Source: Pedobacter sp. BMA (GTDB lineage: Bacteria > Bacteroidota > Bacteroidia > Sphingobacteriales > Sphingobacteriaceae). From it: 64,000 bases of DNA. Made by a program: the position numbers and the translations under genes. Below the pieces are notes generated by a model. The model ran no database searches. It was given only the letters and a program-made list of their open reading frames with translations, and had not been told where the DNA came from. Below are positions 53,166-62,959 of this stretch, piece by piece. Location: contig NZ_LECU01000004.1 of assembly GCF_001027745.1 (NCBI RefSeq), positions 434,001 to 498,000 of the forward strand, read 5' to 3'. The stretch's first letter is position 1. Each line of letters starts with the position of its first letter.

Positions 53166-54389
53166 CTAAACGCCTAACAATAATCTGGCTGGATCTTCTA
53201 ATAGTTGTTTAACACGAACCAGGAATCCAACAGACTCACGTCCGTCAATGATTCGGTGATCATAAGATAATGCAACATACATCATCGGACGAATCACCAC
53301 TTCCCCTTTTTCTGCTACCGGACGCTCAACAATATTGTGCATGCCTAAAATAGCCGATTGAGGTGCATTGATGATTGGTGTCGACATCATTGAACCAAAT
53401 ACACCACCATTGGTAATGGTAAAGGTTCCACCTGTCATTTCTTCGATGGTTAATTTACCATCACGTGCTTTTAAAGCCAAAGCCAGAACTGATTTTTCAA
53501 TCTCCGCCAGGCTCATGCTTTCTGCATTACGAATCACAGGAACAACCAGACCTTTCGGTGCAGATACTGCAATAGATACATCAGCAAAGTTGTTGTAAAC
53601 AATTTCTTCTCCTTCGATACGTGCATTAACAGCCGGGAAATCTTTTAAGGCTTCGGTTACCGCTTTAGTGAAGAAACTCATGAAACCTAATCCCACACCA
53701 TGTTTATCTTTGAATGAGTCTTTGTATTTGCTACGTAGATCCATAACAGGTTTCATATTAACTTCATTGAAAGTAGTTAACATGGCCGTTTCATTTTTAA
53801 CCGCAACCAAACGTTTTGCAACGGTTTTACGCAATGGCGACATTTTTTCACGGCGCTCAGAACGAGGACCTGCAGGCGCTGCCGGAGCCGCAGGTGCGGT
53901 AGCTTTAGGAGCGTCTGCTTTTTTAGCTTCAGCTTTTACAGCATCGTCTTTGGTAATGCGGCCATCAACTCCTGTACCTTTTACAGCACCGGCGTCAATA
54001 CCTTTTTCTGCAAGAATTTTTCCTGCCGCAGGCGAAGGAGTGCCTGTAGCATAACTGTCGCCAGATTTTTCGGCAACAGGAGCAGAAGCTTTATCTTCAG
54101 CAACAACTGCTTTTTCTTCTGCTTTTGGAGCATCTGCTTTTGCAGGTGCTGCGCCACCATCTTCAATTTTACAAACTACTGCGCCGATTGCTAAAGTATC
54201 ACCTTCAGCAGCTATGGTTCTTAAAGTTCCGGCTTGTTCAGCAGTTAATTCGAAAGTAGCCTTGTCTGATTCTAATTCAGCAATAACTTCATCCATTTCA
54301 ACAACATCACCATCCTGTTTTAACCATTGTGATAAAACAACTTCCGTTATCGACTCACCAACTGGTGGAACTTTTATTTCTAAACTCAT
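53166..54389 (-). CDS. odhB: 2-oxoglutarate dehydrogenase E2 (dihydrolipoyl succinyltransferase)
   Basis: 407 residues. Transfers the succinyl group from the E1-bound intermediate to CoA. Lipoyl domain 1-77 with the lipoylated K43 (E-S-D-K-A-T-F-E), an Ala/Lys/Pro-rich linker (~78-115), the peripheral-subunit-binding domain (~117-152; [11 protein letters not shown]) and the acyltransferase core with [12 protein letters not shown] near the end. It follows odhA by 50 bases in the same operon; the E3 component is not here. Confidence 0.97.
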   Translation of the reverse strand: MSLEIKVPPVGESITEVVLSQWLKQDGDVVEMDEVIAELESDKATFELTAEQAGTLRTIAAEGDTLAIGAVVCKIEDGGAAPAKADAPKAEEKAVVAEDKASAPVAEKSGDSYATGTPSPAAGKILAEKGIDAGAVKGTGVDGRITKDDAVKAEAKKADAPKATAPAAPAAPAGPRSERREKMSPLRKTVAKRLVAVKNETAMLTTFNEVNMKPVMDLRSKYKDSFKDKHGVGLGFMSFFTKAVTEALKDFPAVNARIEGEEIVYNNFADVSIAVSAPKGLVVPVIRNAESMSLAEIEKSVLALALKARDGKLTIEEMTGGTFTITNGGVFGSMMSTPIINAPQSAILGMHNIVERPVAEKGEVVIRPMMYVALSYDHRIIDGRESVGFLVRVKQLLEDPARLLLGV

Positions 54390-54439
54390 AATGTTTAATA
54401 TATGTCTTTATTAGCTTCTAATTTCTTTATTGGTTTTTA

Positions 54440-57238
54440 TTAGTCGGCTGCTGCAAGTTTCTTGCTCGCTTTCTTGGTTTCTGCTTTAACCTCTTCTGCT
54501 TTAACCGGAAGCTCAAGGGCTTTTGCAAGAATATAAGCTTGCTGGTTAGCATGTTGTTTCGCAAAACCTGTTGCTGTACTGCTACTTTCTTTTCTCGAAA
54601 TCACATCAATACCCTTTAAACTTGTTTTATAAAGTTTACGGAATAAATACGGCCAAGCGCCCATATTCTCAGGCTCTTCCTGTACCCAGAAAACTTCAGT
54701 AGCATTGTTGTATTTCGCTGTGATGCCTTCCATCTGATCAACAGGTGTAGGATATAGCTGTTCAACACGTACAATTGCAACGTGTTTCACCTGATCTGCC
54801 TGTTGCTTTTCAAGCAATTCGTAATAAATCTTACCACTACAGAATACTACTCTGGTAACATCTGCAACGTTAACATTTGCATCATCAATCACCTCTTTAA
54901 AGCCGCCCTCTGTAAATTCATCTAAAGGAGATACGCAGGCCGGATGGCGCAATAAACTTTTTGGAGAGAAAACTACCAGTGGCTTACGGAAATCGCGTTT
55001 AAACTGACGACGTAAAACGTGGAAGAAGTTTGCAGGAGTTGTACAATTCACAACCTGCATATTGTAGTCTGCGCACAATTCCATAAAACGCTCAATACGT
55101 GCTGAAGAGTGCTCAGGGCCCTGACCTTCATAACCGTGTGGCAACAACATCACCAAACCGTTTTCACGTTGCCATTTCGTTTCCGCACTGGCGATATACT
55201 GATCAACTACAATCTGAGCGCCGTTGAAGAAATCACCAAACTGTGCTTCCCAAATGGTTAACGCATTTGGATTAGCCATCGCATACCCATACTCAAAACC
55301 TAGTACACCGTATTCTGATAAGTGAGAGTTGTAAATATCAAAAGGAGCCTGTTGGTCTGAAATGTTTGCTAATGGTACATATTCTTCCTCACTATCCTCA
55401 AGGGTTAATACCGCATGGCGGTGAGAAAACGTACCACGTTCAACATCCTGACCACTTAAACGAACCCTTTTACCTTCTGATAATAACGTACCATAAGCCA
55501 GTTGCTCGCCCATAGCCCAGTCGAAAACATTGGTTTCATTAACCATTTTAGTCCGCTCGGCAAATAACTTCTCAATTTTTTTGAAGAACTTTTTATTGGA
55601 AGGTAAAGTGGTGATGCGTTTACCAATCTCCAGTAAAGTAGATTTTTTTACGGCTGTAACAGGTGAAGTATCAAAATCCTGAGGGGTGGCTAAACGTAAA
55701 TCAGCCCATGCACCTCCAAACTTAACTTCACTGTTACCAGCTACAAATTCTTTAGCTTCATTTAAGCGCTCCTGCAAAATGCCACGGAAATCTTTTTCCA
55801 TCTCTTTAGCCAGGCCTGCTTCCAGCTTACCTTCTTTGGTTAACTGGTCAATATAAATCTCCCTTGGATTAGGGTGTTTCTCAATCGTTTTATACAACAA
55901 CGGCTGCGTGAATTTTGGCTCATCAGACTCATTGTGACCGAAACGACGGTAGCACAAGATATCGATGAATACGTCATTTTTGTATTTCTGACGGTATTCC
56001 ATTGCTAAATTAATGGCGTAAACCAAAGCTTCAGGATCGTCACCATTCACGTGAAATACAGGTGATAAAGTTACCTTAGCAATATCAGTACAGTAAGTAC
56101 TGGTACGCGCATCTTTATAATTTGTGGTAAAACCAATCTGATTATTAATGACCAGGTGGATGGTACCACCGGTTTTATAACCTTCAAGTCCTGCCATTTG
56201 AATCACTTCATAGACAATACCTTGTCCTGCAACAGATGCATCACCATGAATCAAAATCGGCGCTAAACGGCTGTTGTCGCCACCGTATTTAAAATCGATT
56301 TTAGAACGGCTCATGCCTTCAACCACACCATCAACAGTTTCTAAATGCGAAGGGTTAGGACAAAGACTTAAGTGAACATTTTTACCTGAAATGGTACTCA
56401 CATCTGTAGAGTAACCCAGGTGATATTTAACATCACCACCAAAAGGTGTATCCGGATTGTAACTCTTACCTTCAAACTCAGTAAATATATCCTTATAGGT
56501 TTTTTGCATGATGTTGGCCAGCACGTTTAATCTTCCGCGGTGGGCCATACCAATTACAAATTCTTCAATTCCAAGCTCAGCACCTTTTTCGATAACCGAA
56601 TCCAAAGCCGGAATCAAGGCTTCTGCACCTTCTAAAGAAAAACGTTTCTGCCCTAAAAATTTTGTTCCAAGGAAGTTTTCAAAACTTACCGCTTCATTTA
56701 ATTTCTTAAGGATACGTTTTTTCTCATCGATTGAAAAGCTTGGCGTATTGCGTGTACTCTCCATTTTCTGCTGAATCCAGTTCAGCACTTCCGGTGTACG
56801 TAAAAATTTATATTCTGCTCCGATAGAGCCGGCGTATGTTTGTTGTAAAACAGCAAGAATATCTTTTAACTTCGCTGCACCGATACCAATTTCTACTCCG
56901 GAATTAAAAACAGTCTCCAGATCTGCATCCGATAATCCGAAGTTTGCAAGATCTAAAGTCGGCAAATGTTTACGCCGCTCTCGAACAGGGTTGGTATGTG
57001 TAAACAAGTGACCACGGCTGCGATAGCCGTCAATCAGGTTGAGAACATTAACCTCTTTTAAAAATTGTTCAGGAGTCTCAGCTGTTACTGACGGGGCTTC
57101 AGAACTTCTTCCAAAATCGAAACCCTCAAAAAACTTTTGCCAACCAAACTCAACTGATTCAGGATCTTGCTGATACGACTGATATAAAGAATCTATGTAT
57201 TCGGCGTTTGCGCCGTTAATATAAGATAAACTATCCAT
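54440..57238 (-). CDS. odhA: 2-oxoglutarate dehydrogenase E1
   Basis: 932 residues, thiamine-diphosphate-dependent decarboxylase of the TCA cycle. The N-terminal motif D-S-L-Y-Q-S-Y-Q-Q-D-P-E-S-V-E-F-G-W-Q-K-F-F is the E2-binding region. F-V-I-G-M-A-H-R-G-R-L-N-V-L (substrate/ThDP), H-G-D-A-S-V-A-G-Q-G and G-F-T-T (ThDP fold), and L-P-H-G-Y-E-G-Q-G-P-E-H-S-S-A-R (C-terminal catalytic block) are all clear. It is driven by a -7 box at 57264-57271 and forms an operon with odhB. Confidence 0.97.
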   Translation of the reverse strand: MDSLSYINGANAEYIDSLYQSYQQDPESVEFGWQKFFEGFDFGRSSEAPSVTAETPEQFLKEVNVLNLIDGYRSRGHLFTHTNPVRERRKHLPTLDLANFGLSDADLETVFNSGVEIGIGAAKLKDILAVLQQTYAGSIGAEYKFLRTPEVLNWIQQKMESTRNTPSFSIDEKKRILKKLNEAVSFENFLGTKFLGQKRFSLEGAEALIPALDSVIEKGAELGIEEFVIGMAHRGRLNVLANIMQKTYKDIFTEFEGKSYNPDTPFGGDVKYHLGYSTDVSTISGKNVHLSLCPNPSHLETVDGVVEGMSRSKIDFKYGGDNSRLAPILIHGDASVAGQGIVYEVIQMAGLEGYKTGGTIHLVINNQIGFTTNYKDARTSTYCTDIAKVTLSPVFHVNGDDPEALVYAINLAMEYRQKYKNDVFIDILCYRRFGHNESDEPKFTQPLLYKTIEKHPNPREIYIDQLTKEGKLEAGLAKEMEKDFRGILQERLNEAKEFVAGNSEVKFGGAWADLRLATPQDFDTSPVTAVKKSTLLEIGKRITTLPSNKKFFKKIEKLFAERTKMVNETNVFDWAMGEQLAYGTLLSEGKRVRLSGQDVERGTFSHRHAVLTLEDSEEEYVPLANISDQQAPFDIYNSHLSEYGVLGFEYGYAMANPNALTIWEAQFGDFFNGAQIVVDQYIASAETKWQRENGLVMLLPHGYEGQGPEHSSARIERFMELCADYNMQVVNCTTPANFFHVLRRQFKRDFRKPLVVFSPKSLLRHPACVSPLDEFTEGGFKEVIDDANVNVADVTRVVFCSGKIYYELLEKQQADQVKHVAIVRVEQLYPTPVDQMEGITAKYNNATEVFWVQEEPENMGAWPYLFRKLYKTSLKGIDVISRKESSSTATGFAKQHANQQAYILAKALELPVKAEEVKAETKKASKKLAAAD

Positions 57239-57263
57239 TATTTACTGTTTACTATAAGCCCTA

Positions 57264-57271
57264 CAAAATTA
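57264..57271 (-). promoter_or_regulatory. Bacteroidetes -7 box (TAATTTTG) for odhA-odhB
   Basis: Reverse-strand TAATTTTG, 25 bases before the odhA ATG; matches TAnnTTTG. Confidence 0.5.
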
Positions 57272-57424
57272 GAATTTTACCTTATATAAATGGTAAAAAA
57301 CTGGATTAATTGCACAAAAAAATATATTTAGAAACATTCTGACATTCAGTACAAATAATTGAATGAATGCAGGAGAAAGCTTTGCAAACAAACAAAACAA
57401 AATGCGAGCCAAGAATTGATGAGC

Positions 57425-57472
57425 GAATTAGAGAACGATTGAATTAGAGAATGACTGAGTGAGGGAATGATT
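57425..57472. repeat. three 16-bp degenerate tandem repeats
   Basis: Units at 57425-57440, 57441-57456 and 57457-57472 share GAnTnAGnGAAnGAnT. The flanking sequence to 57505 (ATCATTGTCTCATTC, ATTCAATCATT) contains inverted copies of the same GAATGA words. It lies between odhA and the cryptochrome gene; the rest of 57272-57504 has no other feature. Confidence 0.6.
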
Positions 57473-57504
57473 TAATCATTGTCTCATTCAAAATTCAATC
57501 ATTT

Positions 57505-58779
57505 CTATGAGCTCCAGGTTAAGGCGTAATTTCCTTTTGGATCCAGATTCTTGATATTCTTATCCAGATCAAAAACGCTTTTCGACTTCTGGTCATTGCC
57601 CACACCAGCAACATTTGCCCAATTGCCCCAGTTACTTGCAGGGTTATAATCAATCAGTTTTTCTTCAAAATATGCTGCACCGAAAACCCAGCTTACTTCC
57701 AAATTATTGATCAGATAAAGAGCTGCCGTTTGGCGGGCAACATTTGAAATAAACCCGGTGGTGTTCAGCTCCGTCATCACTGCATCAACCACAGCAAACC
57801 CGGTTTGTGCATTCTTCCACTTACTAAAATTCTCCTGTTCATTTTCCACGTCCACCAATCCCTGACTGCCAAAACCATTCGGACTGAAGAACGTATTGCC
57901 GTATTTTTTGAACATGAACCGGAAGTAATCTCTCCAAAGTAATCCGAGTAAAATATGATTGAACATCGCCTTGGTGTTAGGCACCCCTTCCATCTTTTTA
58001 ATTTCCCAATATACCTTACGTGGTGATAAGCACCCCATCGCAAGCCAGGCAGAAAGTTTAGATGCCAGAATAAGGTTCTTGGAAGTTGCCGCCTGCTGCA
58101 TCAGTAAAATTACCTTTTGCAAATGCGCCAGCCCTTCAGCCTCACCCCCTAAAAATTCAAGATCCGAACGCTTATCCTGTGCCTGCTGCAAAAGGTTAAG
58201 GTCCGCAAGTTCAGGTAAAGTACCCCAATCAATCACCTCCGCAACATTAATGCGATCGGGAGCAGCAAAACAAGGTTTTATAATCGAATCACGCTCAATC
58301 TTCTTTTTAAACTGATTAAAAGCATCAGGTATATCTTTAATAGGGAAAGGTAAATCTTCTTTGTTATATAACGTATGGCCAATAAAATGTTTCAGATTAA
58401 TACGCAGTTTCCACAATGCATTCTCCACTAATGCGGATACATGTGTTTCCTCCCGGGCTACTTCCCTGTGGTGATATACTTCAGTAATTTCATATTCCTG
58501 CACCAGCTGTGGAACGATATCTTCCGGACTTCCGGTAACAATCAGCAAGTTTCCGCCTATCTGTTTCAGAGAATGACGAAGCCCTAAAACACTTTCAAGG
58601 GTAAACTGTGCTCTGATGCTGCCTGTTTTTAGGGTACCATATTTCGTTTCTACAAACTGGCGGGGATCTAAAATATAAACAGGTAAAATCGAATCCGACT
58701 TAGCAATTGCCTCAACAAGCATTTCATTGTCATGCAAACGAAGGTCATTTCTAAACCAGACTAAAATTTTTTTGGACAT
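57505..58779 (-). CDS. cryptochrome/photolyase, DASH-type
   Basis: 424 residues, FAD-binding blue-light protein. The photolyase N-domain begins I-L-V-W-F-R-N-D-L-R-L-H-D-N-E. The C-terminal FAD domain contains L-L-W-R-D-Y-F-R-F-M, G-F-I-S-N-V-A-R-Q and A-S-N-W-G-N-W-A-N-V-A-G-V-G-N-D, which are diagnostic of the DASH group. Known DASH proteins repair CPD lesions in single-stranded DNA and may signal light. It belongs with the class I photolyase gene ~4 kb further on. A -7 box (TAAATTTG, 58816-58823) precedes it. Confidence 0.92.
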   Translation of the reverse strand: MSKKILVWFRNDLRLHDNEMLVEAIAKSDSILPVYILDPRQFVETKYGTLKTGSIRAQFTLESVLGLRHSLKQIGGNLLIVTGSPEDIVPQLVQEYEITEVYHHREVAREETHVSALVENALWKLRINLKHFIGHTLYNKEDLPFPIKDIPDAFNQFKKKIERDSIIKPCFAAPDRINVAEVIDWGTLPELADLNLLQQAQDKRSDLEFLGGEAEGLAHLQKVILLMQQAATSKNLILASKLSAWLAMGCLSPRKVYWEIKKMEGVPNTKAMFNHILLGLLWRDYFRFMFKKYGNTFFSPNGFGSQGLVDVENEQENFSKWKNAQTGFAVVDAVMTELNTTGFISNVARQTAALYLINNLEVSWVFGAAYFEEKLIDYNPASNWGNWANVAGVGNDQKSKSVFDLDKNIKNLDPKGNYALTWSS

Positions 58780-58815
58780 GTTTTATTCGGAAAAGGGTAT
58801 CAAGAACGCGAAGAA

Positions 58816-58823
58816 CAAATTTA
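58816..58823 (-). promoter_or_regulatory. Bacteroidetes -7 box (TAAATTTG) for the DASH cryptochrome
   Basis: Reverse-strand TAAATTTG, 36 bases before the ATG at 58779; matches TAnnTTTG. Confidence 0.45.
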
Positions 58824-58960
58824 CCTTATTTTTCTTCGGCATCATAAACATGATAAATTCTTTACAAACAGGCAACAAAAACAATGTGGGTTATGGAATC
58901 AGCAATAACTGATCATCCTCATTTTGATTATAGATTATAAAAAACCATTAAACTGATAAC

Positions 58961-60595
58961 ATGAAACTTCTCCTGATCGCATTATTTCTCCCTTTCACCC
59001 TCCTCGCCCAGCAACAAATTAAATCAAAGGCCACTTTAGAAAGCGTAACGGTTTACAACAACGGCGCACTGCTTTCTCACACAGGAAAGGTTGCCTTACC
59101 AGCTGGTACCTCAGAAATTGCCATTAATAATATCTCCGGCCGTGTAAACGAAAGCTCTATCCAGGTTGGCGTATCCACTGGCGTTACCATTCTGGCCGTA
59201 CAGTTTAACCGCGATTTTCTGAATACAGATGCAGCAAATCCGGAAACTAAAAAACTTAACGACAGCATAAACCTGATAAACAGCCTGCTCATTAAAACCC
59301 GTAATGCCAAAACCATCGAAGAACAAACCCTGGTATTGCTGGATGAGAACCGGAAATCGGGCGGAACAACAACTGGGACCAATGTAACTGAACTGATGAA
59401 ACTTGCCGAATACTACAGGGCAAAAAATACTGAAGTTCGCAACGCCATAGCGCTATTGGCCCAAACTGAAGATAAACAAAGTCAGAAATTAAACCAGTTG
59501 CAGCAGCAACTGGCAGAATTTAGAAATAACCCCAATCAACAACTTGGACAATTGGTGATCCAGGTGATGTCGAAGGAAAATACTGATGCCCAATACAGCA
59601 TTAACTATGTTACACCCAACGCAGGCTGGTTGGCAAATTATGATATCAAATCGTCCAGTACAACTCAACCCCTGGCGATGATTTACAAAGCTGAGATTAC
59701 ACAGAATACGGGTTTAGACTGGAAAAAAGTGAAACTCTCTCTATCAACTGGAAATCCAAATTACAACATTACTGCACCAAATTTAAATCCCTGGTTTGTT
59801 TCTGTATACAATCCTGTTCAACAGGCGCTGGCAGGTAAAGCGGCAGGAATACAAATTAGGGGAATATCGTCCATGGCTCAAGACAAAATGCTGAAAGAAG
59901 TGGTTGTAACGGGTTACGAAAAGGCAAAAAGAGAAAAGCCAGCTGCCCCATCAACCATTAATAATTACACCAGCGTTAATGAAACGCAACTTGGTGTAAC
60001 TTTCGATATCGACATACCATATGATGTGAATAGCGACAATAAGCCACACACCGTAGCTTTTAAAGAGTACGAGGTACCTGCAAGCTATAAATATTATGCC
60101 GCTCCAAAATTAACCCGGGAAGCGTATCTTCTTGCTGAAGTGGTAAACTGGGAAAAATTAAACCTCCAGGCAGGCGATGCGAACATCATATTCGAAGGCA
60201 CGTACACCGGTAAATCGTATATCAACCCGGCCAATCTCACAGACACCTTAAATCTCAGTATGGGAAAGGATAAAAAGATCATCGTTACCAGAGAAAAACA
60301 GGAAGATTTTAGCAGTAGTAAACTGATAGGCTCCAATAAAAAACAGGTTTTCACCTACTTAATCAAGATCAGAAATACCAAAAAAGAAAGCATTGAGCTG
60401 AATTTGAAAGATCAATATCCCTTGTCAAGTGATAGCGACATCGAAACCGAACTACTGGAAAACAGTGGAGCAACGGTAAACAGGGAAACTGGCATGCTCA
60501 CCTGGCAGCTAAAAATTGCACCAAATGAAACCAAAACCATTAAACTCAGCTACTCAGTTAAAGCGCCAAAAAGCAAAATTATAACAGGTTTGTAA
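58961..60595 (+). CDS. MuiA-family (DUF4139) exported protein with an inserted TonB-plug-like segment
   Basis: 544 residues with a signal peptide (~1-17, ...L-L-A-Q). Residues ~25-130 are the DUF4140 N-terminal part (V-T-V-Y-N-N-G-A-L-L), followed by a coiled-coil stretch (~145-195) and the DUF4139 beta domain to the end (Y-V-T-P-N-A-G-W-L-A-N-Y-D). Residues 290-321 read L-A-G-K-A-A-G-I-Q-I-R-G, then L-K-E-V-V-V-T-G-Y-E, which copies two SusC-type receptor words in reversed order. MuiA-family proteins are uncharacterised in Bacteroidetes. It is flanked by photolyase genes. Confidence 0.85.
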   Translation: MKLLLIALFLPFTLLAQQQIKSKATLESVTVYNNGALLSHTGKVALPAGTSEIAINNISGRVNESSIQVGVSTGVTILAVQFNRDFLNTDAANPETKKLNDSINLINSLLIKTRNAKTIEEQTLVLLDENRKSGGTTTGTNVTELMKLAEYYRAKNTEVRNAIALLAQTEDKQSQKLNQLQQQLAEFRNNPNQQLGQLVIQVMSKENTDAQYSINYVTPNAGWLANYDIKSSSTTQPLAMIYKAEITQNTGLDWKKVKLSLSTGNPNYNITAPNLNPWFVSVYNPVQQALAGKAAGIQIRGISSMAQDKMLKEVVVTGYEKAKREKPAAPSTINNYTSVNETQLGVTFDIDIPYDVNSDNKPHTVAFKEYEVPASYKYYAAPKLTREAYLLAEVVNWEKLNLQAGDANIIFEGTYTGKSYINPANLTDTLNLSMGKDKKIIVTREKQEDFSSSKLIGSNKKQVFTYLIKIRNTKKESIELNLKDQYPLSSDSDIETELLENSGATVNRETGMLTWQLKIAPNETKTIKLSYSVKAPKSKIITGL

Positions 60596-60651
60596 AAAGT
60601 AAATAACCCAGCTATTGGTGCTTGAAGTGGCGATATTACTGAAACCTCAGT

Positions 60652-60685
60652 GCTTATACTTCATGCTAAGATATGAAGTATAAGC
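60652..60685. terminator. 13-bp perfect hairpin downstream of the MuiA-family gene
   Basis: Arms GCTTATACTTCAT (60652-60664) and ATGAAGTATAAGC (60673-60685) with an eight-base loop. No T-run follows, so it may be a processing or stability hairpin rather than a true terminator. Confidence 0.5.
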
Positions 60686-60728
60686 CACACGGTTGCCAAC
60701 AAAAACCTATCTTTACTGTTTAATTAGC

Positions 60729-61631
60729 ATGGCAAGAAAGATTCTGATTACTGGTGCGACTGGCTTAGTGGGTACTCAACTGAAGAAGAAATTACTCAAA
60801 CAAGGTTACGAGGTTAATACACTTTCCCGAAAACGAAGCAACGACCCAAATAATTTTATTTGGGATGTCTACAAAGGCACAATAGACTCGACATGTATCG
60901 AAGGTGTAGAGGCGATCATTCACCTGGCAGGAGAACCTGTTGCAGAAAAAAAATGGACCGATGAACGAAAGCAGCAAATCATTGATAGCCGGGTAAAATC
61001 CACCCAATTGATTTTCAATACCCTCAAATCTAATCCAAATCACCAGATTAAATCCTTCATATCTGCATCGGCGGTAGGTTATTACGGGGATTGCGGCGAA
61101 GAAATTCTAACAGAAGAGAGTCCGGCTGGCTTTGGTTTTCTGGCAGAATGCTGCAAACTATGGGAAAATGCCGTTGATGAAGGTAAAAAGTTGGGCCTGC
61201 GTATTGTAAAATTACGTACAGGTATCGTATTGAGTACCAAGGGCGGTGCTTTACCACAGCTGGATCAATCAGTGCGTTTATTTGTGGGTTCATCTTTGGG
61301 AACCGGGAAACAATGGACTCCATGGCTGCATATTGATGATATGGTAGACATGTATATCGAAGCCATCAGCAATTTAAAAATGGAAGGTGCCTACAATGCC
61401 TGTGCCCCATTCCCCCAAACTAATGAAGCATTGACCAGGGCAATTGCAAAACAGCTTCACCGACCGTTCTGGCCTTTAAAGGTTCCGAAAAAAGCCATTG
61501 AATTAATAATGGGCCAAAGGGCCGAAGCCGTACTCATGAGTAGTAATACCTCTGCGCAGAAAATTTTAGATGCCGGATTCAAATTTAAGTTTACCCATTT
61601 GAATGATGCACTTGCCGATTTGTATCGGTAA
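60729..61631 (+). CDS. TIGR01777-family NAD(P)-dependent epimerase/oxidoreductase (YfcH/SulA-like)
   Basis: 300 residues from the ATG at 60729; a TTG at 60693 would add 12 residues before the nucleotide fold. Rossmann motif I-T-G-A-T-G-L-V-G-T-Q-L, then I-H-L-A-G-E-P-V, S-A-S-A-V-G-Y-Y-G (Y-Y of the extended-SDR site), L-R-T-G-I-V-L-S-T-K-G-G-A-L-P and the C-terminal DUF1731. The family often sits next to photolyase genes in Bacteroidetes, as here (26 bases before the photolyase). Substrate unknown. Confidence 0.92.
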   Translation: MARKILITGATGLVGTQLKKKLLKQGYEVNTLSRKRSNDPNNFIWDVYKGTIDSTCIEGVEAIIHLAGEPVAEKKWTDERKQQIIDSRVKSTQLIFNTLKSNPNHQIKSFISASAVGYYGDCGEEILTEESPAGFGFLAECCKLWENAVDEGKKLGLRIVKLRTGIVLSTKGGALPQLDQSVRLFVGSSLGTGKQWTPWLHIDDMVDMYIEAISNLKMEGAYNACAPFPQTNEALTRAIAKQLHRPFWPLKVPKKAIELIMGQRAEAVLMSSNTSAQKILDAGFKFKFTHLNDALADLYR

Positions 61632-61657
61632 CCGCTCAAAAAAATCACCCTTTCCTT

Positions 61658-62959
61658 ATGAAAACCATTTCCATTTTTTGGTTCCGCCGCGATTTACGTT
61701 TAGAAGACAATGCCGCCTTATACCGCGCTTTAAAAGGCGAAAATCCTGTTTTGCCTGTTTTTATTTTCGATAAAAATATTCTCGATAAACTTCCCAAAAA
61801 CGATGCACGGGTAACCTTCATTTATCAAACGATTCAGGATTTAAGAGAAGATCTTCAAAAACACGGGTCGGATCTCTTAGTCAAATACGGCAGACCTGAG
61901 AAAGTATGGCCTGAAATTCTGAAAGGTTACGAGGTTAAAGAAGTTTACACCAATCACGATTATGAACCTTACGCCCGTGAACGTGATGATAACATGGCTG
62001 AATTTCTGACCAGTGAAAAAATTCAATTTAAAACCTACAAAGACCAGGTCATTTTTGAAAAAGGAGAAATCTTAAAAGCCGATAAAACACCCTATACAGT
62101 ATTTACCCCATTTTACAAGCAGTGGCATGCTAAATTGAATGATTTTTATACCAAACCCTATCCCACTAAAAAATATTTCAGCAACTTATTTAAAACAAAA
62201 CACCTGGCTATCCCGGCCTTAGCTGAAATGGGTTTTGAAGAAAGCAGGCTAAGGTTTCCCAAACTGAGCTACAAAGATAAATTAGATGACTATGCCAAAG
62301 AGCGTGATTTTCCTGCTTTAGATTCAACAACCCACATCGGATTACACCTGCGTTTTGGCACATTAAGTATCAGAAAGGCTGTAAAAGATGCGCTGGATGC
62401 TAAATCGAATGTATGGCTTTCGGAACTGGCCTGGAGAGAATTTTACATGATGATTCTTTGGCATTTCCCCTATGCGGCATTTGATTCATATAAAAAACAG
62501 TATGATAAAATCAAGTGGCGCAACAATGAAAAGGAGTTCAAAGCCTGGTGTTCGGGCAATACAGGCTACCCAATAGTTGATGCCGGAATGAGACAGCTGA
62601 ACGAAACCGGCTGGATGCACAACCGCGTGCGTATGGTGGTGGCTAGCTTCCTATCGAAGCACCTGTTGATCGACTGGCGCTGGGGTGAAGCCTATTTCGC
62701 AGAAAAGTTGCTGGATTACGAAATGGCCAGTAATGTAGGTGGCTGGCAGTGGGCTGCCGGATCAGGCAATGATGCCGCCCCATATTTCAGGGTATTCAAT
62801 CCAGAGCTGCAAACCAAACGTTTTGATCCTAAATTTGAATACATCAAAAAATGGGTACCGGAATATGGCACAAAAAAATATGCCCAACCATTGGTTGAGC
62901 ATACATTTGCACGTGAAAGAGTGCTGAAAGTTTTTAAAGAAGCTTTATCTAGTTCGTAA
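61658..62959 (+). CDS. phr: deoxyribodipyrimidine photolyase (class I CPD type)
   Basis: 433 residues. Uses blue light and reduced FAD to split cyclobutane pyrimidine dimers. N-domain W-F-R-R-D-L-R-L-E-D-N-A-A-L. FAD domain: L-R-F-G-T-L-S-I-R, W-L-S-E-L-A-W-R-E-F-Y-M, G-Y-P-I-V-D-A-G-M-R-Q-L, W-M-H-N-R-V-R-M and N-V-G-G-W-Q-W-A-A-G-S-G-N-D-A-A-P-Y-F-R-V-F-N-P. This last block separates it from the DASH gene at 57505. It shares an operon with the TIGR01777 gene and overlaps the convergent FKBP gene by 11 bases. Confidence 0.95.
   Translation: MKTISIFWFRRDLRLEDNAALYRALKGENPVLPVFIFDKNILDKLPKNDARVTFIYQTIQDLREDLQKHGSDLLVKYGRPEKVWPEILKGYEVKEVYTNHDYEPYARERDDNMAEFLTSEKIQFKTYKDQVIFEKGEILKADKTPYTVFTPFYKQWHAKLNDFYTKPYPTKKYFSNLFKTKHLAIPALAEMGFEESRLRFPKLSYKDKLDDYAKERDFPALDSTTHIGLHLRFGTLSIRKAVKDALDAKSNVWLSELAWREFYMMILWHFPYAAFDSYKKQYDKIKWRNNEKEFKAWCSGNTGYPIVDAGMRQLNETGWMHNRVRMVVASFLSKHLLIDWRWGEAYFAEKLLDYEMASNVGGWQWAAGSGNDAAPYFRVFNPELQTKRFDPKFEYIKKWVPEYGTKKYAQPLVEHTFARERVLKVFKEALSSS

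Noticed and set aside
58850..58912. 20-codon open frame before the MuiA-family gene
   Set aside because: Too short, no supporting features; likely chance.
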